A program made the position numbers and the translations under genes. From an uncultured Clostridia bacterium (lineage in GTDB: Bacteria; Bacillota; Clostridia; Lachnospirales; Lachnospiraceae), in the NCBI GenBank assembly GCA_937895705.1, contig CALBKM010000014.1, positions 1 through 35,565 on the forward strand: a stretch of DNA of 35,565 nucleotides, given 5' to 3'. A model generated the notes under the pieces. That model was not told where the DNA came from, made no database searches, and was given only the letters and a program-made list of their open reading frames with translations. How positions within the stretch are numbered: position 1 is the first letter of the stretch; each line of letters begins with the position of its first letter. Below are positions 7,598 to 15,156 of the stretch, piece by piece.

Positions 7598-8806
7598 ATG
7601 AAGGATATATTTAAGAAAGAGATAATGCGCGTTTTCAGCGACAAGAAAATGATTTTTTCTTTGTTTATTTTACCGGCAATTGTAATGCTGGGTGTTTATG
7701 GCTTGATGGGTGCCATGGTAGATAAGATGGAAAACGACATAGAGGAGCATGTATCCGTTACTTATGTTCAGAATGCGCCGGAGGACTTTAAGGAACTGGC
7801 GGCACAGGTCGGCTATGATGTGGCGGCAAAGATTCAGTATGTGGCTGATAATGCTTCCGCAGAAGAGATGGAGAAGATTAGGGAAGAAATTTTAAACGGT
7901 GACGCAGATTTGCTGGTTGTATTCGACAAGGATTTTCTTGCAAAGGCGAAGGCATATCAGAATGCGGGAGATCCGATTCCGGGCGTAAAGCTTGGCTATA
8001 ACTCCACTATGAATTATTCCACTGCCGCAAGAAGTATGTTTATGAGCATGGTATTGGATGTGTATGAAACCAACCTGCTTCAGAACCGTTTCGGTAACCT
8101 GGATTTGTTAACGGTATTTAATTCCGAGGATGAGCTGATTATTAATGAAGATAAGGCAAACGGAGCAATGCTTGCAAGTATGTTACCGTACTTCATTATC
8201 ATGATGTTGTTCGCAGGTGCGATGGGACTTTGTGTAGATGCGATTGCGGGAGAGAAGGAACGCGGTACAATGGCGACGATGCTTCTCAGTCCGGTAAAGA
8301 GAAGTTCCATTGTTTTCGGTAAGTTGTTTGGCCTTTCCGTGCTTTCTGTACTTTCTTCCGTGGTATATGCCGTATCCATGATTGTTGCTATGCCGATGAT
8401 GATGGGAGGCATGGGGATGGGAGAAATCTCCTTCTCTGTATGGCAGATTGTTGAGTTGCTCGGTATCATGATAAGTCTGGTATTGTTTAATGTAAGTGCG
8501 CTTTGCCTGCTTTCCGTTTTTGCAAAGAACTCCAAGGAGGGCACCGCATATGTAACTCCGCTGTATATGGTGGTGATTGTACTCGGTATGCTGACCATGT
8601 TTAATGTGGGTGGAACGGCTCCGGCAACCACATCTTACGGTATTCCGATTTACGGAAGTGCTCTTGCGATTCAGGCAATTGCTTCCAACGAGCTGAGCCT
8701 TGCACAATTCGGTTTGAGCATGGCCGGAAATATCATTTGTGTACTGGTGATGGTAGTGGCAATTACCAAGGTATTTAACAACGAAAAGATAATGATGAAT
8801 GCATAA
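7598..8806 (+). CDS. ABC-2 type permease, NatB-like
   Basis: This is the membrane partner of the preceding ATPase. It has one N-terminal membrane segment (about 18-42), a large external domain (about 45-185), then about five membrane segments. A cytoplasmic loop contains AIAGEKERGTMATMLLSPVKR, which is the hallmark of the NatB/YhaP ABC-2 family. Its SD AAGGAGG lies inside the end of the ATPase gene. It would pair with the NatA-like subunit in export of Na+ or another substrate. It is last in the operon; a strong terminator follows 6 bases later. Confidence 0.92.
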   Translation: MKDIFKKEIMRVFSDKKMIFSLFILPAIVMLGVYGLMGAMVDKMENDIEEHVSVTYVQNAPEDFKELAAQVGYDVAAKIQYVADNASAEEMEKIREEILNGDADLLVVFDKDFLAKAKAYQNAGDPIPGVKLGYNSTMNYSTAARSMFMSMVLDVYETNLLQNRFGNLDLLTVFNSEDELIINEDKANGAMLASMLPYFIIMMLFAGAMGLCVDAIAGEKERGTMATMLLSPVKRSSIVFGKLFGLSVLSVLSSVVYAVSMIVAMPMMMGGMGMGEISFSVWQIVELLGIMISLVLFNVSALCLLSVFAKNSKEGTAYVTPLYMVVIVLGMLTMFNVGGTAPATTSYGIPIYGSALAIQAIASNELSLAQFGLSMAGNIICVLVMVVAITKVFNNEKIMMNA

Positions 8807-8812
8807 AAAGAA

Positions 8813-8839
8813 GGGCTCGCAGGAAACTGCGGGCCCTTT
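8813..8839. terminator. Bidirectional terminator between convergent operons
   Basis: Stem GGGCTCGCAG/CTGCGGGCCC with GAAA tetraloop. The plus side has TTTGTACTTTT, and the minus side reads TTCTTTTTAT, so it can end both the NatAB operon and the barnase-barstar operon. Confidence 0.88.
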
Positions 8840-8901
8840 GTACTTTTGGGTCAAAAGCCTGGGACATACATAAACTTTCTTTTGCAAATCGCAACGCTCC
8901 G

Positions 8902-9189
8902 TCAAAAGCGCCTATCTGCATACACGGAAACGGTAATACATTCATTCTCCTCCGCCACATCCTGTAATACCTGCAAAAAGGTGTCGCTGTAGTCGCCCAG
9001 ATGCTTTTTTAACCGTTCTGTATAGGTAACGGTGATGTGAAGCGGAAGGCTACGCTCGGTAAGGCAGTCGTGCAAGGCGTCCAGATTTTTTCCGTAGTAG
9101 GAAGGAAAGTCCAGTTTTTTTGCAAGGTAAGTGTGCAGAACCTCCCGGGAGGTCATTTTATTTCCGCTAAGGGTTACGCGTCGTCTCAT
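8902..9189 (-). CDS. Barstar-family ribonuclease inhibitor
   Basis: This 95-residue protein resembles barstar, the cytoplasmic inhibitor of barnase. The family core FPSYYGKNLDALHDCLT (residues 28-44) is clear. By alignment D37 and D41 match barstar D35 and D39, which fill the barnase active site, and Y31/Y32 match Y29/Y30; barstar W38 is H40 here. No signal peptide, so it stays in the cytoplasm. An upstream in-frame ATG at 9231 would add 14 residues, but AAAAGGAG lies just before the ATG at 9189, which decides the start. It lies 58 bp downstream of the barnase-like gene on the same strand and should be co-transcribed, protecting the producer before secretion. Confidence 0.9.
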   Translation of the reverse strand: MRRRVTLSGNKMTSREVLHTYLAKKLDFPSYYGKNLDALHDCLTERSLPLHITVTYTERLKKHLGDYSDTFLQVLQDVAEENECITVSVYADRRF

Positions 9190-9247
9190 GAAAATCTCCT
9201 TTTTGTGGCACATGGTGTGGTGCCGAAACAAGATAGAGTAATTGCGA

Positions 9248-9961
9248 TTAGTACAGTTGCGTGAAGCTTTCGTAGTGGTCGTCCGTATAGTAAATCAGTC
9301 CGTCGTTGGAGTAAAGAATACGCTCCGAACCGCGGTATCCGCCGTAGTAGTTGACGTCGCATTCATACCACTGACGTCCTTTTTTCTTCGGAAGCAGACC
9401 TTCGTAGTTGCCGAACTTGTCGCCGCCGATGGACATTTCGTCGGTGACATCCCACAGATTTCCTTTGTTGCTGACCCAGCCTAGTTTCGAAGCTTCATTC
9501 TTCGTAATGAAATTGGACGGAAGCTTGTTGAAGACGTGGATATATGCAGCTACCAGGTCAGGTGTGCTGTAGACGCCGTCTTCTTCTACCAGTTCCAGAG
9601 GGGACTTGGTCGGTTCCGGAGTAGGAGTATCCGTCGGCTTTGGAGTGGCAGTCGGTTCCGGCGTGTTTGTCGGTGCGACGGTAACTGTCGGCTCCGGGGT
9701 CAGGGTAATGCCGGCTTCGCCTTCGGAGTCTTTGAGAGACGGTGTGGCGGTTGATTTATCTCCGGATAACACATCTGTCAGGGTATTGCCGATATCCTCC
9801 GTATCTAATGTCTGTTCCGAAGAGATGCCGTCCGGGAACAGGGAGTTAAAAACCTGTTTTAAATCCTTGCCTTTAATAAGAGCGAGAATGACGATGACGG
9901 CCACCACCAACAGGGTGCCGTATAGTTTCTTCTGTTTATTTGTAAGTTTCTTTTTACTCAT
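9248..9961 (-). CDS. Membrane-anchored barnase-type ribonuclease with Thr/Pro stalk
   Basis: Residues 1-13 are Lys-rich, 14-30 form one hydrophobic segment without a clear cleavage site, about 45-87 are acidic, 88-120 are a TPEPT-type stalk, and 128-237 form a barnase domain. The domain aligns over its whole length with barnase: LPSNFITKNEASKLGW, SIGGDKFGNYEGLLP and RILYSNDGLIYYTDDHY. The catalytic set is intact: E200 (barnase E73), R210 (R83), R214 (R87) and H229 (H102). It should be an active RNase displayed outside the cell or released. AGGAGG precedes the ATG at 9961; the longer frame upstream lacks a ribosome site. Barstar follows in the operon. Role is open: nutrient RNA scavenging or antagonism. 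Confidence 0.9.
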   Translation of the reverse strand: MSKKKLTNKQKKLYGTLLVVAVIVILALIKGKDLKQVFNSLFPDGISSEQTLDTEDIGNTLTDVLSGDKSTATPSLKDSEGEAGITLTPEPTVTVAPTNTPEPTATPKPTDTPTPEPTKSPLELVEEDGVYSTPDLVAAYIHVFNKLPSNFITKNEASKLGWVSNKGNLWDVTDEMSIGGDKFGNYEGLLPKKKGRQWYECDVNYYGGYRGSERILYSNDGLIYYTDDHYESFTQLY

Positions 9962-9991
9962 TGGAATTCCTCCGTTTGCTTTGGTGTTTAC

Positions 9992-10020
9992 AGTATAGCA
10001 CGAAGCAGGGAGGTTGTCAA
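9992..10020 (-). promoter_or_regulatory. Promoter of the barnase-barstar operon
   Basis: Minus strand: TTGACA, 17-base spacer, TATACT. Almost perfect sigma-A promoter, about 30 bases before the barnase start. Confidence 0.85.
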
Positions 10021-10048
10021 AATAGAGTTGTTTTGTGAAAAAGAGATA

Positions 10049-10077
10049 TTGCGTATCTGCGAATAACATAGTAAAAT
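10049..10077 (+). promoter_or_regulatory. Candidate promoter of the NSS symporter gene
   Basis: TTGCGT, 17-base spacer, TAAAAT. It lies back to back with the barnase promoter. Confidence 0.55.
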
Positions 10078-10156
10078 AGAACGGTGGGATTATCGCAGGA
10101 GTGTGAAACGGCGGTTTTACATTCCGTTTAAAATAAGAGAAAGAGAGAAGAATATT

Positions 10157-11527
10157 ATGCAAAGAGAGCGTTTGGGAAGCCGTATCGGTTTCCTGTTGTT
10201 AAGTGCGGGGTGCGCCATCGGTCTCGGAAATGTTTGGAAATTCCCGTATATGGTAGGACAAAACGGCGGCGGTGCATTTGTACTGATTTATATTTTCTTC
10301 CTTGTAGTATTGGGTGTTCCGATTATGACCATGGAATTTGCCATCGGTCGTGCGGCACAGAAAAGTCCGGTAAAGTTTTATCAGGAACTGGAACCGAAGG
10401 GAAGTAAGTGGCACTTGCACGGTTATGCGGCACTGGCGGGAAATTATTTGCTTTTGATGTTCTATACCAGTGTGGCAGGTTGGCTGTTGCAGTATTTTGT
10501 AAAGACCGTAGGAGGAACCTTTGAAGGGTTAGATGCTGCGGGGATTAAAGCGGAGTATGAAGGAATGCTGGCGGAGCCGGGAACGATGATTGTTTCCGTA
10601 GCAATAACGGTACTGATTGCGGTAATCGTATGTTCCATCGGGTTACAGAACGGTTTGGAGCGTATTACAAAATGGATGATGCTGGCGTTGTTTGCTATTA
10701 TGGTGGTGCTGGCGGTTAACAGTATTATGTTGCCGGGGAGCGGGGAAGGACTGCGTTTTTATCTGATTCCGGATTTTGGCCGAATGAAGGAAGTCGGCAT
10801 CGGCAACATTATTGTAGGTGCCATGAATCAGTCCTTCTTTACTTTAAGTATCGGTATCGGAAGTATGGCGGTGTTCGGCAGTTATATCGGCAAGGAGCGG
10901 GCACTGATGGGAGAAGCCACTCGCGTGGCGGTGCTGGATACGTTTGTGGCGTTTGCTTCCGGATTGATTATTTTCCCTGCATGTATGGCTTACGGGGTGC
11001 AGGTAGACAGTGGAAGAAGTCTCATTTTTATCACATTGCCGAACATATTTAATAACCTGCCCGGCGGAAGAATCTGGGGAGGTCTGTTCTTTGTATTCTT
11101 GTCCTTTGCGGCATTATCCACCGTGTTTGCGGTGTTTGAAAATTTGGTATCCTGTACCGTAGATTTGTTCGGTTGGGTAAGAAAGAAGGCTTGTCTGGTA
11201 AACGGCATTTTACTTTTTGTATTGTCGTTGCCGTGTGTTTTGGGCTTTAATCTTTGGAAGGGCATTGCGCCGCTCGGCAAGGGAAGCAATGTCATGGATT
11301 TGGAAGATTTTATTGTCAGCAATTTATTGCTTCCGGTTGGTTCTCTGTTGTTTATTTTGTTCTGTACCTGTCGTTACGGTTGGGGCTGGAAGAAGTTTAC
11401 CGCAGAGGCGAACGAAGGAAAGGGCATGAAGGTGGCAAACTGGATGAGAGGCTATCTGACCTATGTGCTGCCGACGGTTGTAGTGGTGCTGTTTATCATG
11501 GGCTTGTATAACGTATTTGCAAAATAA
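10157..11527 (+). CDS. Sodium-dependent transporter, NSS (SNF) family
   Basis: This is a polytopic inner-membrane symporter of the neurotransmitter:sodium symporter family (LeuT, MhsT, Tyt1 group), 456 residues and about 11-12 membrane segments. Segment 1 has the family motif AIGLGNVWKFPY, where the helix is unwound around the Na+ and amino acid sites, followed by GGGAFVLIY. The Na+/substrate region NQSFFTLSIG of segment 6 is also visible. The substrate is most likely an amino acid. The chosen start is the ATG at 10157 (MQRERLGSRIG, typical NSS N-terminus); a GTG at 10103 would add 18 residues without a ribosome site. It appears monocistronic. Confidence 0.93.
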   Translation: MQRERLGSRIGFLLLSAGCAIGLGNVWKFPYMVGQNGGGAFVLIYIFFLVVLGVPIMTMEFAIGRAAQKSPVKFYQELEPKGSKWHLHGYAALAGNYLLLMFYTSVAGWLLQYFVKTVGGTFEGLDAAGIKAEYEGMLAEPGTMIVSVAITVLIAVIVCSIGLQNGLERITKWMMLALFAIMVVLAVNSIMLPGSGEGLRFYLIPDFGRMKEVGIGNIIVGAMNQSFFTLSIGIGSMAVFGSYIGKERALMGEATRVAVLDTFVAFASGLIIFPACMAYGVQVDSGRSLIFITLPNIFNNLPGGRIWGGLFFVFLSFAALSTVFAVFENLVSCTVDLFGWVRKKACLVNGILLFVLSLPCVLGFNLWKGIAPLGKGSNVMDLEDFIVSNLLLPVGSLLFILFCTCRYGWGWKKFTAEANEGKGMKVANWMRGYLTYVLPTVVVVLFIMGLYNVFAK

Positions 11528-11555
11528 AACTTTGCGGGAAATGAATATCATTTGG

Positions 11556-11604
11556 AAAACTGTCGTTTTTGGGAACACAAAAATCCGGAAGCGACAGTTT
11601 TTGT
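11556..11604 (+). terminator. Terminator of the NSS symporter gene
   Basis: Arms AAAACTGTCG (11556-11565) and CGACAGTTTT (11592-11601) pair perfectly, with an inner TTTTTG/CAAAAA hairpin. A T-rich tail follows. Confidence 0.75.
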
Positions 11605-11750
11605 TTGCTTTTTTGAAAATAGTATGGTATACTGACAAAGTCTTTGCGCCGGAAACATGTGTCGGAGAGTGTGTTGCGGAGAAACGGAGTGTTTCCCGTG
11701 TGTGTTCGAGTGCGGAAAGACTCGAAATTATAGAATAGGAAAAGAACAGT

Positions 11751-13640
11751 ATGAGATTTGATGAAAGTGATTTACAGGCACTGATTTTACGTGCGGTAGC
11801 AGAGATGGGATTTGAAGAAATGTCGCCGATTCAGGCGGCGGCCATTCCGGTTGTACTTTCCGGAAAAGATATCATCGGACAGGCACAGACCGGAACCGGT
11901 AAGACCGCAGCTTTCGGTATTCCGCTGTTACAGAGAGTGGATCCGAAGGATAAGAGTCTTCAGGCGTTGGTACTTTGTCCGACGCGAGAGCTGGCCATTC
12001 AGGTGGCGGAAGAAGTTCGTAAGCTGGCGAAATTTATGCACGGAGTAAAAGTGCTTCCGATTTACGGAGGGCAGGATATTAACAAACAGATTCGTTCTTT
12101 AAAGGGCGGTGTACAGGTGATTATCGGTACGCCGGGCCGCGTCATGGACCATATGCGCCGTCATACCTTGAAAATGGGTACCGTAAAGATGATTACGTTA
12201 GACGAAGCGGATGAAATGTTAAACATGGGCTTCCGCGAGGACATAGAGACGATTTTAAAGGAACTGCCGGAGGCGCGCCAGACATTATTGTTCTCTGCAA
12301 CCATGCCTCAGCCGATTATGGATTTGGCGGAAACCTACCAGAAGGATGCGGAGATTGTTCGTGTGGTAAAGAAGGAATTGACGGTGCCGAAGATTGAACA
12401 GTATTATTATGAAGTGCGTCAGAAAAATAAGCCTGAAGTACTGGCGAGACTTCTGGATATGTACGACCCGAAGCGGGCGCTGGTGTTCTGTAATACGAAA
12501 AAGCTGGTGGATGAACTGGTGGAAGATTTGCAGCTTCGCGGTTATTTTGCAGATGGTCTTCACGGTGATTTAAAACAGCAGCAGCGCGACCGTGTCATGG
12601 AGTCCTTCCGCAGCGGTAAAATTGACCTTTTGGTGGCAACGGATGTGGCAGCAAGAGGGATTGATGTGGATGATGTGGAGGCGGTATTTAACTATGATGT
12701 GCCGCAGGATGACGAGTATTATGTCCATCGTATCGGCAGAACCGGTCGTGCGGGCCGTGTGGGTACCTCCCATACGTTGGTGGTAGGAAAAGAAATTTAC
12801 AAATTAAAGGATATTATGCGGTACTGTAAGACGAAGATTCACCTTCGCCCGATTCCGTCCGCCAATGATATCAATGCGATTCGTTCCGAGAAGCTGATGA
12901 AGCAGGTGGATGAGCTCATTGCGGGCGGCGAGCTTCGTGCCATGACGGAGATTATCGAGAAGCATATTGAGGAGAATGACTGCACTTCCTTAGAGATGGC
13001 AGCGGCACTTTTAAAGCTGGCCATGGGTGAGATGGCAACCGAGTCCATGTTCGACGCCGGCCTTGATATGAGTGAGGGGGAAGGGAAAGCAGCCAGAGCC
13101 CGTTTGTTTGTAAATGTAGGTAAGCGTGACAAGATTCGTCCGGGAGATATTGTGGGAGCTATTGCGGGAGAAAGCGGTATGCCGGGACAACTGGTGGGCT
13201 CTATTCAGATGTACGATAACTATACCTTTGTTGAGGTGCCGGTGGAGTATGCGGATGCGGTGCTGGAAGCAATGCAGAATGTAAAGATTCGCGGACGCAG
13301 CATCCAGATAGAACGCGCCAACAGTAGCGGGAAGTCCGGGGGACGGTCCGAAGGGAAAGGTTCCGGACGTGGCAGAGGAAAGAGTGAAGATAAAGGTGCG
13401 GAAAGAAGTTCCGGACGCAGTACAAAGTCCGGGGAAGGCCGCGGAAGTCGCGGGAAGAATAAGACAGAGGAAGGAAGTACCGAAGGCTGCAGAAGAAGAA
13501 ATCCGGCGGATAGTACGGATGCTCCGGCGGAAACTACCGGGGAGAAGAAGGGCAAGAGCATCGGAAAGAAAAGAGCTAAGGGAAAACTTGGCGTAGTAGA
13601 TGTAAGCCTGACCGGAAAGCCGGTAAGAAGAAAGAAGTAG
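11751..13640 (+). CDS. DEAD-box ATP-dependent RNA helicase, CsdA/DeaD-like
   Basis: This cytoplasmic helicase would remodel structured RNA in ribosome assembly, mRNA decay or cold adaptation. The Q motif lies near residue 20-27, Walker A AQTGTGKT at 45-52, DEAD at 151-154, SAT near 185, and HRIGRTGRAGR from H326. Residues about 445-528 form a DbpA-type RNA-binding domain (LFVNVGKRDKIRPGDIVGAI). The last 100 residues are a low-complexity tail rich in Lys, Arg, Gly and Ser, as in CsdA/CshA-type proteins. It starts after AGGAAAAG and stands alone with a terminator behind. The exact cellular RNA target cannot be read from sequence. Confidence 0.95.
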   Translation: MRFDESDLQALILRAVAEMGFEEMSPIQAAAIPVVLSGKDIIGQAQTGTGKTAAFGIPLLQRVDPKDKSLQALVLCPTRELAIQVAEEVRKLAKFMHGVKVLPIYGGQDINKQIRSLKGGVQVIIGTPGRVMDHMRRHTLKMGTVKMITLDEADEMLNMGFREDIETILKELPEARQTLLFSATMPQPIMDLAETYQKDAEIVRVVKKELTVPKIEQYYYEVRQKNKPEVLARLLDMYDPKRALVFCNTKKLVDELVEDLQLRGYFADGLHGDLKQQQRDRVMESFRSGKIDLLVATDVAARGIDVDDVEAVFNYDVPQDDEYYVHRIGRTGRAGRVGTSHTLVVGKEIYKLKDIMRYCKTKIHLRPIPSANDINAIRSEKLMKQVDELIAGGELRAMTEIIEKHIEENDCTSLEMAAALLKLAMGEMATESMFDAGLDMSEGEGKAARARLFVNVGKRDKIRPGDIVGAIAGESGMPGQLVGSIQMYDNYTFVEVPVEYADAVLEAMQNVKIRGRSIQIERANSSGKSGGRSEGKGSGRGRGKSEDKGAERSSGRSTKSGEGRGSRGKNKTEEGSTEGCRRRNPADSTDAPAETTGEKKGKSIGKKRAKGKLGVVDVSLTGKPVRRKK

Positions 13641-13666
13641 GGAAAAGAGAATATAGGACAATAGTA

Positions 13667-13695
13667 AGAGGGTCGATTTATTCGGCCCTCTTTTT
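13667..13695 (+). terminator. Terminator of the helicase gene
   Basis: Stem GAGGGTCGA/TCGGCCCTC (one G-U), loop TTTAT, then TTTTT. Confidence 0.9.
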
Positions 13696-13733
13696 ACTCT
13701 ATAGGAAATTGCGTATTTCCTATAGAGTAAAAA
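13691..13733. repeat. Perfect 19-bp inverted repeat
   Basis: The left arm TTTTTACTCTATAGGAAAT (13691-13709) and the right arm 13715-13733 are exact reverse complements around a 5-base loop TGCGT. The left arm overlaps the T-tail of the helicase terminator. No gene is inside. It may be a small mobile or repetitive intergenic element. Confidence 0.75.
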
Positions 13734-13861
13734 CCGCTCCGCTATGGATGCGCACGCTTTTGCATAGGGAAATGTCGCATAGATGCGACGCAAAAACGGC
13801 GCGAGAGTTTCGCAGGCGAGACTCTTTGTTCAAATTTTGAAAAAAAGAAATAAAGAAGTTC
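13734..13861. other. GC-rich hairpin cluster between the inverted repeat and the perR promoter
   Basis: No ORF. GTCGCAT/ATGCGAC (13774-13789) is nested in TTTTGC/GCAAAA (13758-13796 region), and AGAGTTTCGC/GCGAGACTCT (13804-13825, one G-U) is followed by TTTG. It may terminate a short transcript or be part of the same intergenic element as 13691-13733. Confidence 0.4.
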
Positions 13862-13909
13862 TTGACAAAAACAAATTCTACAAATATACTAATATTAGTA
13901 ACTATTATT
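13862..13909 (+). promoter_or_regulatory. perR promoter with candidate PerR box
   Basis: TTGACA (13862-13867), 17-base spacer, TATACT (13885-13890). Directly downstream lies AGTAA-CTA-TTATT (13897-13909), which matches a box at the same place in the rubrerythrin promoter. Position over the start site fits autorepression. Confidence 0.75.
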
Positions 13910-13932
13910 GATTTATATGAAAAGAGGTATTT

Positions 13933-14322
13933 ATGATAAAACACAGTAAACAGCGGGATGCGATTTTGGAGTATTTACATAGTACAAAGTCCCACCCGAC
14001 GGCGGAAACGGTGTATGAGAATGTGCGGGAGAGTATTCCGAATATCAGTCTCGGTACGGTATATCGCAATTTAAATATGCTGGCAGAAGCGGGAGACATC
14101 CTGCGTTTGTCCTGCGGCGGCACCAGTGACCGCTACGACGGAAATCCGGAGCAACACTATCATTTTCTTTGCAGGGAATGCGGAAGTGTTTCGGATTTGG
14201 AAATGGAGGGACTTTCTCATATTAACGTTATTGCGGGAGCAAGTTTCGGGGGTACCATTGAAGGACATTTTGCTTATTTTTACGGGTGCTGTCCGGAGTG
14301 TACCGGGAAAAAAGCAAACTAA
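13933..14322 (+). CDS. perR: Peroxide-responsive Fur-family repressor PerR
   Basis: This 129-residue regulator has a winged helix (1-70) and a dimerisation domain. Aligned with B. subtilis PerR, all five regulatory-metal ligands are present: H21 (H37), D69 (D85), H75 (H91), H77 (H93) and D88 (D104). Asp rather than Glu at the last site marks PerR over Fur/Zur. The structural zinc Cys pairs are C80/C83 and C120/C123. It would bind Fe or Mn and lose DNA binding when peroxide oxidises the histidines. It lacks the short N-terminal extension of the Bacillus protein. The rubrerythrin gene downstream carries a matching operator, so peroxide defence is the likely target. SD AAAGAGGT precedes the start. 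Confidence 0.93.
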   Translation: MIKHSKQRDAILEYLHSTKSHPTAETVYENVRESIPNISLGTVYRNLNMLAEAGDILRLSCGGTSDRYDGNPEQHYHFLCRECGSVSDLEMEGLSHINVIAGASFGGTIEGHFAYFYGCCPECTGKKAN

Positions 14323-14386
14323 GAGGTCCTATATGATGCGAATTCGAAGAAAATAAGAATAATTCCTAATTTATTTCAAAAAGCTA

Positions 14387-14434
14387 TTGACAAGCGAATC
14401 AAAACATGCTATATTGATATCAGTAACAATTACT
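14387..14434 (+). promoter_or_regulatory. Rubrerythrin promoter with candidate PerR box
   Basis: TTGACA (14387-14392), 17-base spacer, TATATT (14410-14415), then the palindrome AGTAA-CAA-TTACT (14422-14434). Same layout as the perR promoter. Confidence 0.78.
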
Positions 14435-14479
14435 AAATTAAAACAAGCGACAGAGTCGCAACAAATCATTTTATAAAAA

Positions 14480-14526
14480 AGGAGGATGCTGTGCGTAAGA
14501 CGTAAGCGCGGCACAGCGAAGCGAGT
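14480..14526 (+). promoter_or_regulatory. Rubrerythrin leader: hairpin between ribosome site and start codon
   Basis: AAGGAGG ends at 14485, about 41 bases before the ATG at 14527. Between them GCTGTGC (14488-14494) pairs with GCACAGC (14511-14517). Folding would bring the SD near the start; a weaker GAAGCGAG lies 2 bases before the ATG. The ATG at 14486 is out of frame, and the in-frame GTG at 14491 meets TAA after four codons, so 14527 is the start. Confidence 0.6.
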
Positions 14527-15069
14527 ATGGCAAAGTATGTATGTCAGGTATGTGGTTATGTTCATGAGGGTGATTCCGCTCCGGAGGCTTGTCCGGTATG
14601 TAAGGCACCGGCAGAGAAGTTTACCGAGCAGGGCGGCGAGAAGGTTTGGGCTTCCGAGCACGTAGTAGGTGTGGCTAAGGGCGTAAGTGAGGATATCTTA
14701 ATGGATCTTCGTGCAAACTTCGAGGGTGAGTGCTGTGAGGTTGGTATGTACCTTGCAATGGCTCGTGTGGCACACAGAGAGGGATATCCGGAAATCGGTC
14801 TGTACTATGAGAAGGCTGCCTGGGAAGAGGCTGAGCATGCTGCAAAGTTTGCGGAACTCCTTGGCGAAGTAGTAACCGACAGCACCAAGAAGAACCTTGA
14901 GCTTCGCGTAGATGCCGAGAACGGCGCAACCGCAGGAAAGACCGACCTTGCAAAGAGAGCAAAGGCACAGAACTTAGATGCAATCCATGATACCGTGCAT
15001 GAGATGGCTCGCGATGAGGCAAGACACGGAAAGGCATTCGAGGGACTGTTAAAGAGATACTTCGGTTAA
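14527..15069 (+). CDS. Reverse rubrerythrin (N-terminal rubredoxin, C-terminal diiron domain)
   Basis: This cytoplasmic protein reduces hydrogen peroxide, and in Clostridium O2, with electrons from NADH-linked reductases. The rubredoxin domain comes first (C6, C9, C22, C25 in CQVCGY and CPVCKA), which defines the reverse type, followed by a four-helix diiron domain with metal-binding Glu/His motifs such as EGECCEVGMYLAMA, EEAEHAAK and DEARHGK. Length 180 is typical. In C. acetobutylicum the reverse rubrerythrins are strongly PerR-repressed; here perR is the gene upstream and a shared box is present. The unusual leader may add control at translation. A terminator follows. Confidence 0.95.
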   Translation: MAKYVCQVCGYVHEGDSAPEACPVCKAPAEKFTEQGGEKVWASEHVVGVAKGVSEDILMDLRANFEGECCEVGMYLAMARVAHREGYPEIGLYYEKAAWEEAEHAAKFAELLGEVVTDSTKKNLELRVDAENGATAGKTDLAKRAKAQNLDAIHDTVHEMARDEARHGKAFEGLLKRYFG

Positions 15070-15117
15070 GAGGGAATAGAGGCATTTTTAGAGTGTCGCT
15101 ACAAGAAGGTAAAATAC

Positions 15118-15156
15118 AAGCGCCTGCAAGCTTGCTTGCAAAGGCGCTTTGTTTTT
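15118..15156 (+). terminator. Terminator of the rubrerythrin gene
   Basis: Stem AAGCGCC/GGCGCTT extended by TGCAAG/CTTGCA with a 2-base bulge, followed by TGTTTTT. Confidence 0.88.

Noticed and set aside
9604..9998. Plus-strand open frame rich in Gly/Val over the barnase gene
   Set aside because: It is the antisense shadow of the Thr/Pro stalk repeats; no ribosome site.
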